Assembly: GCA_030710605.1 (NCBI GenBank)
Contig: CP092876.1
Location: forward strand, 61,566,115-61,630,114
Reading direction: 5' to 3'
Source: Cordylochernes scorpioides
Lineage: Eukaryota > Arthropoda > Arachnida > Pseudoscorpiones > Chernetidae
DNA length: 64,000 bases
Both the position numbers and the translations under genes were made by a program. The notes under the pieces were generated by a model, which searched no databases, was not told the DNA's origin, and worked only from the letters and a program-made list of their open reading frames with translations. Shown in pieces: positions 11,440 through 24,800 of the stretch. The first letter of the stretch is position 1, and each line of letters begins with the position of its first letter.

Positions 11440-11760
11440 GAACACACGGAATAATTCAACCTCTGTATCTCCCTATGTCAATCCCATAACGCTTGTCACC
11501 AAACGTGACAAATCAAAACGCTTTTGCGTTTACAATTATAGAATTAATATCTCCGAACGTAGTTTGAATTAACTTCCAATAAGTTGAAAGAAAGCAAGCC
11601 CCCTCGCTCCCCCTTGACCTAAATCCGGAATCGTATTAAAAATAGCTTCGCTCCCTCTTCTTCCGCTGGAGATGGACAAACAAATAGCCGACATTTTGTT
11701 ACGCCCGTCGCCACCCCGATGTCACTCTAATGGATTTTCGCTACCTATTAAATCAAACAT
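11440..11760 (+). pseudogene. Ty3 element 2 reverse-transcriptase relic
   Basis: The frame from 11462 reads SPYVNPITLVTKRDKSKRFC, matching the element 1 RT block SPFASPVTLVTKRDKTKRFC. A further weak match lies near 11695-11750. No intact catalytic box remains and frames shift repeatedly. Confidence 0.65.
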
Positions 11761-13654
11761 TAGTGCGCGCCTTTTATTTTTAATCTACGCCGATATTCCG
11801 TTTAGCTACTAAAACTTGCTTAACACGTTATTTTACATTTACTAACAAATCTGTTCACTAACATTCTCTCGCCCTCGATTAACTTGTCAACTTAACATCG
11901 ACACTTAGAACCAAGGACAACATTTTACCTACAAAAATCACACACACCCACATAAGTTTAAAAAATCGACAACATTAGGACTCAGTGAGTTTCACAGCTG
12001 GAAACAATGTGATCCACGAGTCACGTCAAACATAAAACAAATTCGATAAGTTAGAAAAACTTAGGCCAACAAGACCAAAGATATCGATCGAGGACAATTT
12101 AAAGCTCTCTCCACCCATCCTAAAAAAAAAAAAAAAAAAAAAAAGGAACATTACATTTGGCCTACAACTTTCCATTCTTTCACGATATATAATTTCTATA
12201 TATAATCTTACTTGCTCTTCTTTCTCGATGAACATTTTTTTAAAATTTTTCATTTTAATATCCTTTATATAATCATTATATAGCTCTTATAATTGTTTTT
12301 TTTACGTCAACCAATTAGTTTAGATTATTGTCTTTTTTTTATTATTTTTCTTTACCAAAACTTATTTACTTTTGCTTCATGACTCTATTTTATAATCAAC
12401 TTTATATTTTATCTTTCATATCATATCTAATAATCTCAAGTTTATATTTCATGTTTATATCACTAATTTGCATTTATCATTTTATATTTTTTCTCACTTT
12501 ATAAATTAGATGTTATTTACATTGTTTCACCTTCCGCTACCATGTCAATGCTATCGAGTATATTATTGCTCATTATTTTTTTTTTCATTTAATATTTTCA
12601 CTTTCTATTACCCCTTATATACTGCTGTAGTGTGTAAATCTTTGTATCATATCATCACTATTTTTACTTTTTTTTAAGATTACTTTGCATTTAACTTCGC
12701 CATTCTATTTTCGATTTTTCAAATCCTTTAACGCTAGATGCAAAGCCTTAATTTCGCAATTTCATATCTCAATGATATATTCTTTTATAATCAAACTAAA
12801 ACTCATGATCTAAAAACAGGGCAATCTTCAATAACCTCTTAAACAACCACTTTAAAGGTCACTTCTTAAGAATTACTAACATTCCTTTTCCGCAGGAACT
12901 TTTAACTCCTTCGCAGGCTAGACTTGACCTCCTTTGATTTCGTAATTAACAATCTTGACACATCGTCCCCCAGATTTACCTTCTCCCAACTTCTGGCTTG
13001 GATACGTGCAAATTGTATTTTTTTTTATTCCAGGGCACTCGCATGCCACACGCTGGCACATTTTTTTTTTATTTTACTCTTTTTCTCGCTAAGCCCCTGA
13101 CGACTCTAATTAAAACTTTGATTTCTGGTCACTGATCTTCGCCCTCATTTATCCTGCATGCGTACGTCTTAACGACTAATTACTAAAACCCATAACAATC
13201 CCCTTATCTTACTTTTCGATTGTGGTACTGTAACTTTATTAGGTCCTTAAACTTACATGTGAAACATGGCCTAGGTTTTCCGCGCCGTGCACATTAAATG
13301 GTTTGGGACTTGAGTCAAAGTGACATTGCCTCAACCAAGTAATAACTAACCCCTCAAACCTTTCTAACGCCCATCACGAAGAGATCATGATTTTCCCATC
13401 CAATCGTTTTTTATTTTTACCTATCATCATTATATGCTCTCTATTAAATATTTTATTCATATTTTTATTTTTACTTGTATGTTTAATATTAGTTGTTTAT
13501 GCTTTATTATCTCTTATAGATATACAGAAATCAACCCCATGTTATATACCAACTCATTTCAATTAATTTTTAAAAAATTACTTCCTTAATAACAGTCTTC
13601 CTATTCCGCTCTCTTAAATCCCTCCATATGAACCCTCTCACATCCGGGGCCATC
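11761..13654 (+). other. Decayed interior of Ty3 element 2
   Basis: T/C-rich sequence with a poly-A run at about 12122-12144 and many short stops. No domain recognised. It ends CCGGGGCCATC directly before the 3' LTR, parallel to the end of the element 1 interior. Confidence 0.55.
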
Positions 13655-14452
13655 TGTGATGATTTAAGACCATGGAATTGTTGTAAATAGTCTAAATATC
13701 CACTACCACATGTTCCACCCCATGACTGTATATAACTTCTTATGTACTGCACATAGAAAACCTCAACTAACATCAATCTGTACCGCGTAAGAATCTAATA
13801 AAGTATTGCAACTGTACAGATAGAAGGAATGGAGAGAGACAGGAGAAAGTTAAGGTTAAAACAAGTCAGGTTTAGGACAGAAGTCGAAGCAAGGCCTAGC
13901 AAAAGAGGCTTAAAACCAGCCCAACTATAAATAATTTACAAGTCAATACTTCCTGACAGGACAGGGCGTATCTGATATCGAGGAAACCATAAAATCTAAG
14001 AGTGACGCCCAATTTCCGGGCCAAGACAGGACGTATTTTCTATCAAAGAAAGCCGCGAGAAGACATCACCTAAGTAGGTCAACCAATAGCCTACGGCCAC
14101 GTGAAAAAGTCCCACCAATTAGGAAAGAAGCATCTAAATAGGTCAACCAATAGGGAAAAAGCATGTGATCATCTCTCAACCAATCAGAGAGAAACTGAGT
14201 CTTGGTGTTAAATCAAGGACCTAGAATTGTCAGTCTTCGCTTGGCTCCCAACGGTAACACTTGCTCTTAAGATCTCTCTCTCTCCTCATCCCATTCCTTC
14301 TTGACGTCAGACGCTTCTTAGTGGAATCTCTGTTTGTTTATTTCACCTTTGGCCCAGCTGTGTCGCCTTCCACCACGACTGCACGGTAGAGTTGACATCG
14401 AGGGTCGTCTAGCATCAGGTAACACTGGTCCCAGAGGTCCCAAGATATCACA
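13655..14452 (+). repeat. 3' LTR of Ty3 element 2
   Basis: Near-identical copy of 8830-9627, same length (798 bp), ending GATATCACA at 14452 and followed by TATA. Confidence 0.9.
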
Positions 14453-14520
14453 TATATACATAGATGAATAAATATAAATATAAAATTTATAAATGTACCT
14501 ATATATAAAAATATTATATA

Positions 14521-14735
14521 CAGTCTTCATTGGTAACGCCCATCGCGGGAAAGATTCCGCCACCGATGGACTGCGAGAGTTCTTTCCCACAGAGTGGGCA
14601 GGTCGATGTGATGGCTGGTGTTACTCAACTCAAGACCTAGATGGTACTTGTAGATGGTAGCCTTCGCCACACTTGTTAGTTTCACTGCCTCGGGATGGAG
14701 GTCAAAACCGAAGAGCCAGCCCTGCAAATTGAATT
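14521..14735 (-). repeat. GC-rich dispersed repeat, copy 1
   Basis: The reverse complement matches 26540-26750 closely. Read on the minus strand, one frame gives AKATIYKYHLGLEL and another TCPLCGKELSQ. Both are shared with the other copy and the copies differ by a 3-nt indel. I cannot tell which frame, if any, was coding. It could be an eroded LINE or gene fragment. Confidence 0.6.
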
Positions 14736-15550
14736 GAATAGGGTTATAAATCATATAAATAAATTACCAAATATAATATATTCTTATGGGAAATACATTT
14801 ATTGAAAATATATTTTACCATATTAAACTTTAAAATATAGGAATGAGTTTAATATATTTATAAACTCTCCATGAAAACTTTAAACTACCTGCTTATATAT
14901 TTCCCACGAGACTTTAGTTCTCTAGAACGGGATATATTCCATAAACTTGGTCATTAATAATAAATTCTCACCAAGTTTTCCACAAAATGTTATGTAAAAT
15001 AAATAGCAAATAGGTTTAACAGGTGGGATGATATATTAGAAGATTCAACATTGTTCAAAATAACATATTTAAAATATAGTATTACGTGGTGGATTTCAAA
15101 TAACAGCTGCTCTAAAAAAAAAGGTAATTTATAGCATTCTGTATTGTCGAAATATTTTACACTCACGGACCACTTTATATAGGTTATAGACACACTGTGT
15201 TTAATATTTAATAGTTTTAAAAGTTTTAATACAAAAATGTACTATAAAATGAAATTTATCCTATCAATTTATATTTTACTCGAGTTTGTATGTGTGAGGA
15301 CATCAGAAGAGAATATATTTAAGATATTTAAGTATTCTATAAAAATACAAATACACACATGGACAATACTTAAAGAATTTGTATCTTTTAACTTATATAT
15401 TGGGATTCGTACAATAACTCTGAATGATATTTGATTTACGGTGACCTTTATTGAAAAAAACATGAGATACCCATGTTTGAACAGATTTGTGATTACTGCG
15501 ACAACAAAGACGTTTCACTTTCTTATTCTCTCGAATAAACAATATATATA
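14736..15550. other. AT-rich spacer
   Basis: Only short AT-driven open frames on both strands, which partly mirror each other. No domain, terminus or RNA motif recognised. Confidence 0.5.
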
Positions 15551-15706
15551 CAGTTAAACCTGTCTATAGCGCCCCCTCTAAATAGCGCCTTCCTCTCTAT
15601 AGCGCCTGGTTTTAAATACGTAGTACAATGCGATTTACATTAAAAGTGACTATAGCACCTTATTTTGGTGAGTCGCAAGAGGCGGCGCAATTGATAGATA
15701 TAACTG
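15551..15706. mobile_element. pogo/Tigger-like MITE, copy 1
   Basis: Starts CAGTTAAACCTGTCTATAGC and ends with an eroded inverse of it (ATATAACTG), flanked by TA on both sides. The same element, better preserved, is at 57743-57905. CAGT...ACTG termini and a TA target are typical of the pogo/Tigger branch of Tc1/mariner. No transposase is present. Confidence 0.75.
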
Positions 15707-17499
15707 TATGTGGATAAAATTAAACAAATAAAAAAATATTTTATAATATCAAATTATCTATATGATGGAAATTCTGTATCTTTATAAGTACACATTGTTG
15801 TTAAAACACTATGAATACCTGTAAATATACTTTCATTTCATAACAAGCAGCTCATTAGGAAGATTTGTTTACAGGAGCAATTTGCATCAACTATGTTTCT
15901 CGAAGCGTGTTTTTCAGGATAAAGGTTTAATATAGAAACCTCCTACAATTTCAAAAACCATTTGTGTAGTTTAATAATATTCAAATTATATGAATTGAAT
16001 GTGTTTTATATATATGAAATAGAATGTGTTTGCGACTTCTGTCATAAAAAGGTAAGATTAGCTAATAATTATTTTAAATGATTTTGGTATTTGTAATATA
16101 TGCATTATATGTAAATAAAGTATGCATTTTCTCTCTATCTATATGAATACGATATTTTTCGGTGATGCAAGGTTTAAACGTGGAAACGATTGAGATTTTA
16201 AAAATTGATTTTTGAAACTATTATTCTTGACCTTGAAGGGATAAGAAATACAAAATATAAAGTTTCAATTTCGAAGCTTCTTGAAGTTATAAAAGACAAA
16301 AACGGTCAAATTTTCACTTATACGGGTTTTAAGAAGCGAAATTTGAAAGCAAGCCCTTCACCCGGCTCCAACTGTTTTTAAACCTAACTTATTCACGATG
16401 TCAGTGTTATTTCTGCCAAGTTTGAATAGAAATAGACTTCGTATCGATTTAAATCTTCTGGATATTAATATGGCATCGGGCGGCGTTTTATTCTTTTTGA
16501 TATGTTTTCCTGTAGAAAGACAGAGATTCCCGAAAGCTTGAGACTGCTTTAATAAAATAAAAAGAAACTCATCTCCGGAAACATTTTTAATTATTTAATA
16601 GATATAGATTGTCGTAATGTTTCGAAGTCAGTATTTGATGGCTATATTTAATAATAACTTGTTGTGTAACACATGCTATAAACTATCAAAAAAATCTATC
16701 TTTTATCTACTTGAGTAAGTTGTTTGTTTTAAACATAAATATTTGATGCGTCATCATTTATATAAGTGTATACACCATTTTCAATCTAAATATAATTTTA
16801 AAGCCACTATTAAAAATTTTAAAAATCCAATTGAATATTTTCTAATTTGTAGATTATATAGAAAATACACTTTTTTTAAATATAGCACGCTTGTTCATAG
16901 AAAAGCTTTAATGAATATTTTATGCGATATATCAAATATATTAGCATATACAAGTAACTTGTATAGCAAGTAAAATTTTAAAATATAATATCAGATATAT
17001 TCTCATTTTTCATCACGTATACAAAGTTAACCTATGTTCTGTTTGATAGATATGACAATAAAATATAAAAAATATTTATGATACCATCAATGTAATATAA
17101 ATATATAAATTGAAAATATATTTCTCTTAATCTAATAATGTTTTCAAATATTTGAAATATAAAGGATAATTATGTTTGTATAAAGTAAAATATTTAACAT
17201 TTCTGAATAATCAATTGCGTGAATTTTATACTTATACATATACATGTCAAAATGTACAACTTCCTTAAGTTTTGTCCATGATGTACATGTGTGATAGGTG
17301 AATTTTCAAGATTATTCTAGTATATTGTGTAAATATTTTCAAATATATCCGTCGCATATGTAACGAGCAAAATTTATAGTTTTATATTATTAAACGTAAC
17401 ATATAATAAGGCTTGTGGTCACAAATGTAAAGCTATTTAATTACGAGTCCCTTTTAAAAATATATATACAGCAATTTATAACTGCAAAGGTAAAATAAG
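15707..17499. other. AT-rich spacer
   Basis: No gene or element recognised. The open frame at 16743-16973 is lysine/isoleucine/tyrosine-rich, as expected by chance in AT-rich DNA. Confidence 0.5.
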
Positions 17500-17655
17500 T
17501 TAGAGGAGCCGTCACAATACTGATAAACCTAGCCTCACTTTCGCCTGTTTTATTTTACTTGGTAGCAGGATGGAGGGTTCACCACTGATAAGCCAGACGT
17601 TCCCAATATTTTTTACGTTGCAATAGGAGGACAGTGAAATTGTTTATTTCAAAAA
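17500..17655 (-). repeat. Foldback-MITE family, partial copy
   Basis: The reverse complement of the family core is visible: GGAGGGTTCACCACTGATAA, GCCAGACGTTCCCAATATTT and GGAGGACAG. One arm only. Confidence 0.6.
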
Positions 17656-18565
17656 GAAGCTTCATCGCTAAATTAGTTTGCATTTCTGAACAAACATTCT
17701 GATTTAATATATAATATATTTTATTTATTACCAGTTGCAAACAAGACAGGCTATATCCAATCTGGATAATTGCGTGTGAAACTATTTACAATAATTCATA
17801 TTGTAGTAGAGTAGGTAACAGAATTGTCAAAAAGAAAATAAACAATTAAGAAAAAGAGCATTGGATAAACATATACATTGAACAAATAAGCAACAACATT
17901 AGCAGATAGAAGAAATCGCAAGGTAGTATAATATATATAAATAAGTTTCGAGGAATTGTAATAAAAAAACTGAATATACAACTCATTATTTTCATTTATA
18001 TATTGCTTATTTATAAATCTGATGCTAGAATTTTTCCAATTTATATATAATATTTATAATATATATTTTCATCAACTTTGCATATTTTCAATTCTGAAAG
18101 AAATACAATTAATTTCAGAGAATGAATAAAGGATATTGAGATATGTGTTTATTGAAAAGGTTTGAATTATTCCTTATATTTTACATTATTGTAACCCGTT
18201 TTCGTTTAATGGTTTTATTCTATTGTTTCCCCAGTATTCAATTAATAGTTTCTATTATTGTAACCGTTTTTTATCAAAATGCATTCATATAAGACACGTT
18301 TTAAGAGATTTATTATTGGAGTATATTATATTTTAAAAAATAAATTTCAAAAAAGTATAATTATATCAAATATTCAAGTTATGGAAGTGTGAATATTTGT
18401 TCCGTAATATAATTTCATTCTAAATCCAAAAGATTCGCTGAATGGTGAAAATTTATTTTAAAAAAATATTTATTAGAGAGTCTAAATTATAATTAAATTT
18501 TTAATTATTTCTCTATTTGTGTTCAATTTTGAACACAATATCAACATCTAATATCTATATATATA
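17656..18565. other. AT-rich spacer
   Basis: Nothing recognised apart from simple AT-rich sequence. Confidence 0.5.
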
Positions 18566-19074
18566 CTAGCCGAATGACCCGGGCAACGCCCGGGTTTTAC
18601 CCGATTAAATGTTTTTATTCAAATACTATTCGTTACAATTATAAATTGGCACCGTGGATGTCACTTTTGTGAAACATCCCGCTCCAAACTTTGTGTCCGA
18701 TAAGCGATATTTTTATAGAAAGATGATCTGGCTTTTGTTTTCTGCTCGAATTAATGTTTTTCTGTTAGAATTTTGTTCCTGCGTACAAAATAATGAACTG
18801 TTTTCACCCGTGGTCTCTGCTTTTTGGAATTTTTCCCGATATAATTTTGTATCTGATAATCAAACATGATACAGCAATATCGTCATCTTCATTTTCTGAA
18901 TGAAAATATATAGTTTTAATAATTGATTTATATATTTTTTAAAATAGCCTATCGTCTTCCTCGTATTTATTTACCTATGTATGAAAATTTTGGTTTGAAT
19001 TAGTGAACTACTGCGAATTTGTATACCGGACATACAAACAAACATACAAACATTCATTTATATATATATATAGA
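18566..19074 (-). mobile_element. Non-autonomous Helitron, copy B (empty-site version)
   Basis: On the minus strand it starts TC at 19074 and ends CTAG at 18566, preceded by a GC-rich hairpin (CCCGGGC-GTT-GCCCGGG). The host bases are A and T, the usual Helitron target. It matches the Helitron at 46710-48031 along its length but lacks the 810-bp copia insert and holds a single CATCC (plus strand GGATG, about 18656) at that point. It is 509 bp and encodes no Rep/helicase; the open frame at 18654-18869 lies inside it and is not a known protein. Confidence 0.85.
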
Positions 19075-20184
19075 TATATATATATATTTGGAAATTAGTG
19101 AAAAGTAAAATTTTAAGAAATAAAGATTTTAATTTAACTTTGAGTCAGAACAGCAAGCTAATTCTGTTTAAACTAAATTATTACATATATAAAAAACCAA
19201 ACCTCACATGTTTAAGCTGAATAACAAATTTTATAAATTTTGAAATTCTCATATTTCAATATCTCGTTAATATATATATATCTAGCATCTAATTCTGCAC
19301 CCTATATTGTCGATTAAAACTCTGCAAATCACAGCAAGCTATTAATTTAGATGGTGGAAGTTATTTAAATTTGAGGAGAAGATGAAAGATTGTTGCCATG
19401 GGGACGTACTAAATGTCGTCCAGGAGGACAGTATCGACAGAGGACTGACAATTAAACGGCCCAGTACACCTGGACAATGGTTCCTCCCCTGAGGCTGCCA
19501 GGGAGTGGTTTGCCGATACCATATTTCATAAAGTGACGTTTATATAGATGGGGACCTACGGCAGAGACTATCAACTTTCCATATTTATACACCTGAATGT
19601 CTCTACAATGAAATACAATTACTTTCTATATAAACATCTGTTTATAACATAATGTATTTCTTCCCCCTCCACAATATATTTTATATAGTGAGAAACAAAG
19701 ACATCACATATAACAATATTTGGATTAAGTATGTAGATATATAATATAGATCCCTATTTACGAGTTAAAATGGATAAATATTTCATATGATTTAGTCATT
19801 TTTATAATGAAATAGATAAAGGTTTCTAATCGTTGAACAAACTATTTGTAAATTGTCGAGAGGGATTTGTCAATCAATAGTCAAGATTTCTGCGATTTTC
19901 CCAGACGTAATATTATATCTGCATATATTTTACATTTGAATATATGCTTGAAATTAACCTTATATGGCTAAATACATATATATATATAACCTTTAAAATT
20001 TATTATTGACCTTCTTTAGAACCACGTCACAAAACTTTATTTTAACCAATAAGACCAGCTACAACAAAACTCCCGAAGAGATTCATCTAAAACAGTATTA
20101 ATACTCCAGGTATATCCTTCAGGTGATCTAGCAGATAAAATGTTTATAATCTCAAGGTTATATTAATTGAATATTATACACATA
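19075..20184. other. Spacer, with a GC-richer patch near 19.37-19.56 kb
   Basis: No coding domain recognised. The patch at about 19370-19560 is less AT-rich than its surroundings and could be an old repeat or exon fragment, but I see no supporting motif. Confidence 0.4.
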
Positions 20185-20300
20185 CATAGAGCTTTATTAA
20201 GACACCATTCTTATACAGATTCACAATAGAAAGGAAGTATAGCTGGAGCTCCTATACTCCAGGCAGCACAGAGCCCAACAGCCTCTAGGCCCAACGCATG
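20185..20300 (-). repeat. LINE 3'-end fragment (family L3)
   Basis: Plus-strand GCTTTATTAAGAC...TTATACAGATTC, followed by CTCCTATACTCCA and AACAGCCTCTAGG. The same blocks occur at 39.15 kb, and the first also at 29.33 and 63.09 kb. On the minus strand it reads as a 3' UTR ending in AATAAA-like sequence. Confidence 0.55.
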
Positions 20301-23300
20301 TCCAGTGGCCACAGAATCCACCGTGCATAAGTTATCGTATCACTGAAAAGGCGAGTGTGAGATCAGCCGTGTTTCAGTCGTCGCTTTTCTCATTCAAATG
20401 GACCACGACATTCGGCGATTCTATTAATCTCCTCCGAACGGTGAATGCGTTCTTGTAGAATTTATATAAACCAAAGAAATTACCTTCAGTGAATGTTATA
20501 CCATATGAGGTTTATATTAAATAAATGTTTTATAATATAAAGGTTATACAGGTCAACGTTATACGAGTTCAGGATTACATATATAGGATAAAGGCTTTAT
20601 ACCAGATCAAGATTATAGAAGGTAATATTATTACAGAGGTCACAAGGTTTTATATCAGGGCTTCATGTTTTTATAAACTCAAGGTTAAATTATCATTTCA
20701 ATATTTGATATCAGGTCAATATTTTACATCGTCAATGTTTTATCTGGTGAATGTATTATATTAAATAAGGATTATTTCAAGTAAAACTTTCATATAAGAA
20801 AATGGTTATATCATGTCAAGATTTAATCAAGTTAAAAGATATTAGATAGAGTCTCGCATTTATTCAGTGTAAGAAGAAGGCAGTTTCTAATCATATAAAT
20901 CGCTCTCTCCTTCTCATGGAAGGTTTCACTCTATATATCAAAAGAGGAAATCATTAAGTAAAAACTGAACACATTGTTAATTAAATTTAAATTGAACTAA
21001 AGATAAAATTTATATTAAAATTTTGAAAATTTTTATTTATTTTCAAACATGAGCCGATAGAACTTAAGACCGGAATAAATAAGATCTCCTGGAGTGAGGA
21101 GGTTCTTCATTGGAGTTTAAATTAGATAGAATAAAGATATATTTGAAGGATCAAATGAATATGATCCTTCAAATATATCCTATAATTAATGTATGGCTTT
21201 TAAGATTGATTGCCAATCAGAGGTTAATCATGATCCATCAAGTAATTACACAGTTGATTAATATTTTGAAATAACGTTGGATAGGATTATATAACCAAGG
21301 TCTAGGCTATTCAATCAGAAAACTGGAATTCTGGATTTTCGTAAAATATATATAATGTGCAAATAACACCTGGCAATTAAGTATTAGAAATTTTAAACAC
21401 AATGGATTAGGTTGATATTAGTAGGTATACATATTGTTAGAATGTTGAATGACCAAGCTTGACACCAAATTTTCCCAACAAATATTATTTTAACAAATGT
21501 AAATATATATATGTTATATTAATAAAAAATAGATTTCTGTAGATTTTTTGATTAACTTGATTATTATTTATATATAATTATTAGCTGTTTCTTGCTTTTA
21601 GTATCCATGAGTATTTTACGGTATTTTTTGCAGTCGTGGTTAAAATCTTGAAAATAGAAATAGTAAAAATAATAAAGATTAGAAATAACTTTAATTAAGC
21701 TTATAGAATATATAAAAAATATCATTTTATAAAAATACTGCCTGGCTTGAGGTGTAAGAATTAAAAAAAAAAAGAAAAACTTATTTACATAATGTACAAA
21801 GGTTTTGAGCTGGCAAACGGGATACAACAACAATGAGTTTTTATAAGGGAAGCATGACATCTGGCGGTCGATTTAGCAGATTATTTGAATCTATGAAATA
21901 TAATTTTAAATAAAATAATATTTTAATATAACATATATATTTATATATATTCTTAGAGGGATTGTAATACTACTTATTTCACATAGAGATAATAGAATTC
22001 AATAATATATCAACATAAATGATCAAAACGAATTATTAGTTTTTTTATTGAGCTAATTAGCTTGAATTTCTAATAGAATATATGTTAGACTGTATTATGA
22101 GCTATTCCCCTACTTTTCATTCTTTCTTGATGTCTTTTTCAATTTTATTGTTGGAGAGCCAAATGGTTGTATTGAACTTTTCTATATTTATGTTGATATT
22201 TATCAATTTCAGTGTAAGATTCGGATCTACAAAGTTAAGGGTGACCCTATTATTCTCTACAAACGCTACAAGGACAACAAAATATCTTCCTTGTTCTATT
22301 ATAAATCTGACACTAAGTGCTTGAGGTAAAACTTCATAGATCATATGAGACCTGCCAGTTTATAAAAAAACTTTTTTTTTAAAAGAGGAATGTTGATTGT
22401 CCGGCACTCCATGACCTGCCTTCTTCTCTTCTTCTTTCTTATCTCCACTCAATCATATTAAGGTATCAAGCTTGTAGAGCTTGTTGATGGTGTCTGGCGC
22501 GATAGCCGATGCAGCATAGCGGGGAGATTTGACAACCATCATGACTGGGTGAAGTAGAATGCGTCTGTCTTTGTCATTAAGACTGGAGCACTACTTAGTA
22601 GAAGGCCCACTTGGTTCTAATATGAAATGACCGCCTCTGACAGGAAGAACAGACGCCATGTGCAGCAGCTTTTAACATGGAGTACAAACGCTGCCCATCC
22701 TGTATCCCTGGATCAGGAGCCCTTACAAGGTATTATCAGCCGAGCCAGCTAACCTCAGGCTTTTTAGCGAGCTTATTACTGCTCCCCTTCGTTCCTTTTC
22801 ATCCTGACTTAGGACTGGCAAAGGCGGAGTTAGACCTGCCTAATCACCTAAGTCAATAGACAATGGCTGCCAAGCCTCTATAATCGTATATGAAGAATTA
22901 TTGGATATGTTAATATTATTTTTATTCTTATAAAATATTTTAATTTCTCCAGGATTTACATATATTGATGACGTTGATATGCCTATATTGAAATATATTA
23001 AAAATGAAAGTTTAAATTTCTTATTCAAAATGGGGGTAAGTATTTTTAAATGATTTCTGATATAATTTTTAATTTTTTCAGCTATAACATAAATATATTA
23101 TAAGAACATTTTGAAATATAATTCACTTTGATCACTATTAACGAGATGGCGAAAATAAATCATTATTCATGATAAAAATATAAAATATTTACTTTATTTA
23201 TTGAATCGTGTTTTTTTCTTAAGAATGAATTTTTTTGTACGAAATTTAGAGATTTGTATTGACTTTTATTTGGAATTCGGACAATATAAATACCTCTGAC

Positions 23301-24489
23301 AGCTACACTGCCAATTTTGGATGTGAGGACTTGCTGCTTATATTGAGCCAAGATGAAGTAAGATTTAGTAAGTAAGAGATTTTCTATCAGAACTTATAAT
23401 GTGATTTTAAAAACAGCAAAGCAGCATATTCGCCTTTGACTTCCTACCACACAACCATTAAATAATATCCACCACAAATCTCATCCCTTATACATATTCT
23501 TTGTTACATTTATTGACAATATCACGTTTGGGGTTTGAATTTATAAATATATCTTTGCATGCGTGGTGGCACCTCTCCATTTTAAAAACATATTAAAAAT
23601 TCAGTTATTGAATGGATTAAAACAATGAATGTCTTTGAATATTCTCTGACATTCACCCACCGTTTTAATTCAATGAATGAATCACTGTATTAGGCTTAAA
23701 ATTCGAAAACAAGGCAACCAGCTTACCATGGTTTCTAGATATGGCACTCAACAGCACATGATGGCTACGATGAATTTGCCATATGGAAGGAATAATTAGT
23801 CGAATGGTCTGAAGATGTGATTCAGTTGAGAAGTGTTTGGGCTGATATTGAAACGGATATATTTAAGTTCAAATAGATATTATTTACCTGAATATAAAGA
23901 CAGCTCTCTCTTTTATAAAAGACATTACTTTGATATTTTCTGCGCAGAACGTTTAGAAGCAAATGAAGTAACTACAGTTATATTTATATTATATATTATT
24001 ATTATTTCGAAATTTTCCTGTGTTCTAAAAAATATATTTGTGATCAAAACTTGTGAATAACTTCCCTTTACAGTAGCGTAGGTAATCACTTACCAGTTTT
24101 ACGTTGGTCTTGTGTGGTCAATGGTCAATGCCTCACCAACCTGTCCACTCTGCAGGTAACAACTTCTTCTTTGAAGTCTGAAGACTATTCCAAGGTGGAA
24201 ACCAATAATGGGAAAATGTGTGCTTCAAAATAAATCAAATTTTTATCTATATTTATATACATTCTAAACATAAACAGCTATGAATAACCCAATTGTTTGT
24301 TCAATTATACCTTCTAAAAATAATCATATTGTTACGTCTTACCCAGACACTTTTCGTGTACTTTGTCTACTCAGTATGCCACAAAGATACACATGTGAGT
24401 TCGAGGGGATTGCAGATAAAGTTAGCACTTTATTGTATCTCACTTAATAGAAGGAAGAGAACAGTGGAACTTGCCTTCAACCTCTCCGT
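20301..24489. other. Long gene-poor stretch
   Basis: Mostly AT-rich. It contains a near-perfect 18-bp-arm palindrome at about 21136-21179 (GATATATTTGAAGGATC and its inverse) and a GC-richer patch at about 22400-22870 with no recognisable domain on either strand. Other open frames are short and AT-driven. Confidence 0.45.
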
Positions 24490-24800
24490 CAGAAGAATTC
24501 TTAGCGCGCCGTGAATGTCACTCTTGTGAAGCGTTCCGTTCCACACTATACACGTTCAGCCTGGACTACACCACCTTATAGGCCGCTCCGATGTCTGGCT
24601 CTCCTTGCCGGATTATCCACACGCCCGGAGGCAAGTCGCCACGTCTTCTCCTTGCCGCAGATGTGACCAGACTCTGTCCTCCCCCACACAGAATGCTGTT
24701 TTTAGCGCCTGCCATATGGCAGCGGGGGTTGCTAGAGTCCACCCCTCTTTCCTCAACTTTACTCTGGTATCTTTTTTGGTCTTGTCATCCACGTTACAAT
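24490..24800. repeat. GC-rich segment sharing a 45-bp module with the Helitrons
   Basis: About 24497-24540 reads GCGCCGTGAATGTCACTCTT and GTGAAGCGTTCCGTTCCACA, matching the interior of Helitrons A and B (GCCGTGGATGTCACT, GTGAAACRTCCCGCTCCAAA). The rest is GC-rich. One frame contains PCRRC followed by a later cysteine, vaguely like a LINE C-terminal finger, but this is weak. Confidence 0.45.

Larger units (their letters stand above)
8830..14452 (+). mobile_element. Ty3/gypsy LTR element 2, non-autonomous
   Basis: Two 798-bp LTRs (TG...CA) enclose about 4 kb that holds only fragments of gag and pol. I found two differences between the LTRs (near 9180 and 9447 of the 5' copy), so insertion was recent although the coding content had decayed long before. 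The insertion site shows a 4-bp duplication, TATA (8826-8829 and 14453-14456), though in AT-rich DNA this is weak evidence. Element 2 begins only 30 bp after element 1 ends. Its Gag start, protease relic and RT relic resemble element 1, so both belong to one lineage. I infer it moves with proteins supplied by a relative. Confidence 0.88.

Noticed and set aside
18654..18869. 71-codon open frame as a gene
   Set aside because: It lies wholly inside Helitron B, and Helitron A carries the same region without need of a protein; no domain.
22082..22344. Overlapping open frames on both strands near 22.1-22.3 kb
   Set aside because: Mirror-image AT-rich frames with hydrophobic composition and no conserved motif; chance is enough.
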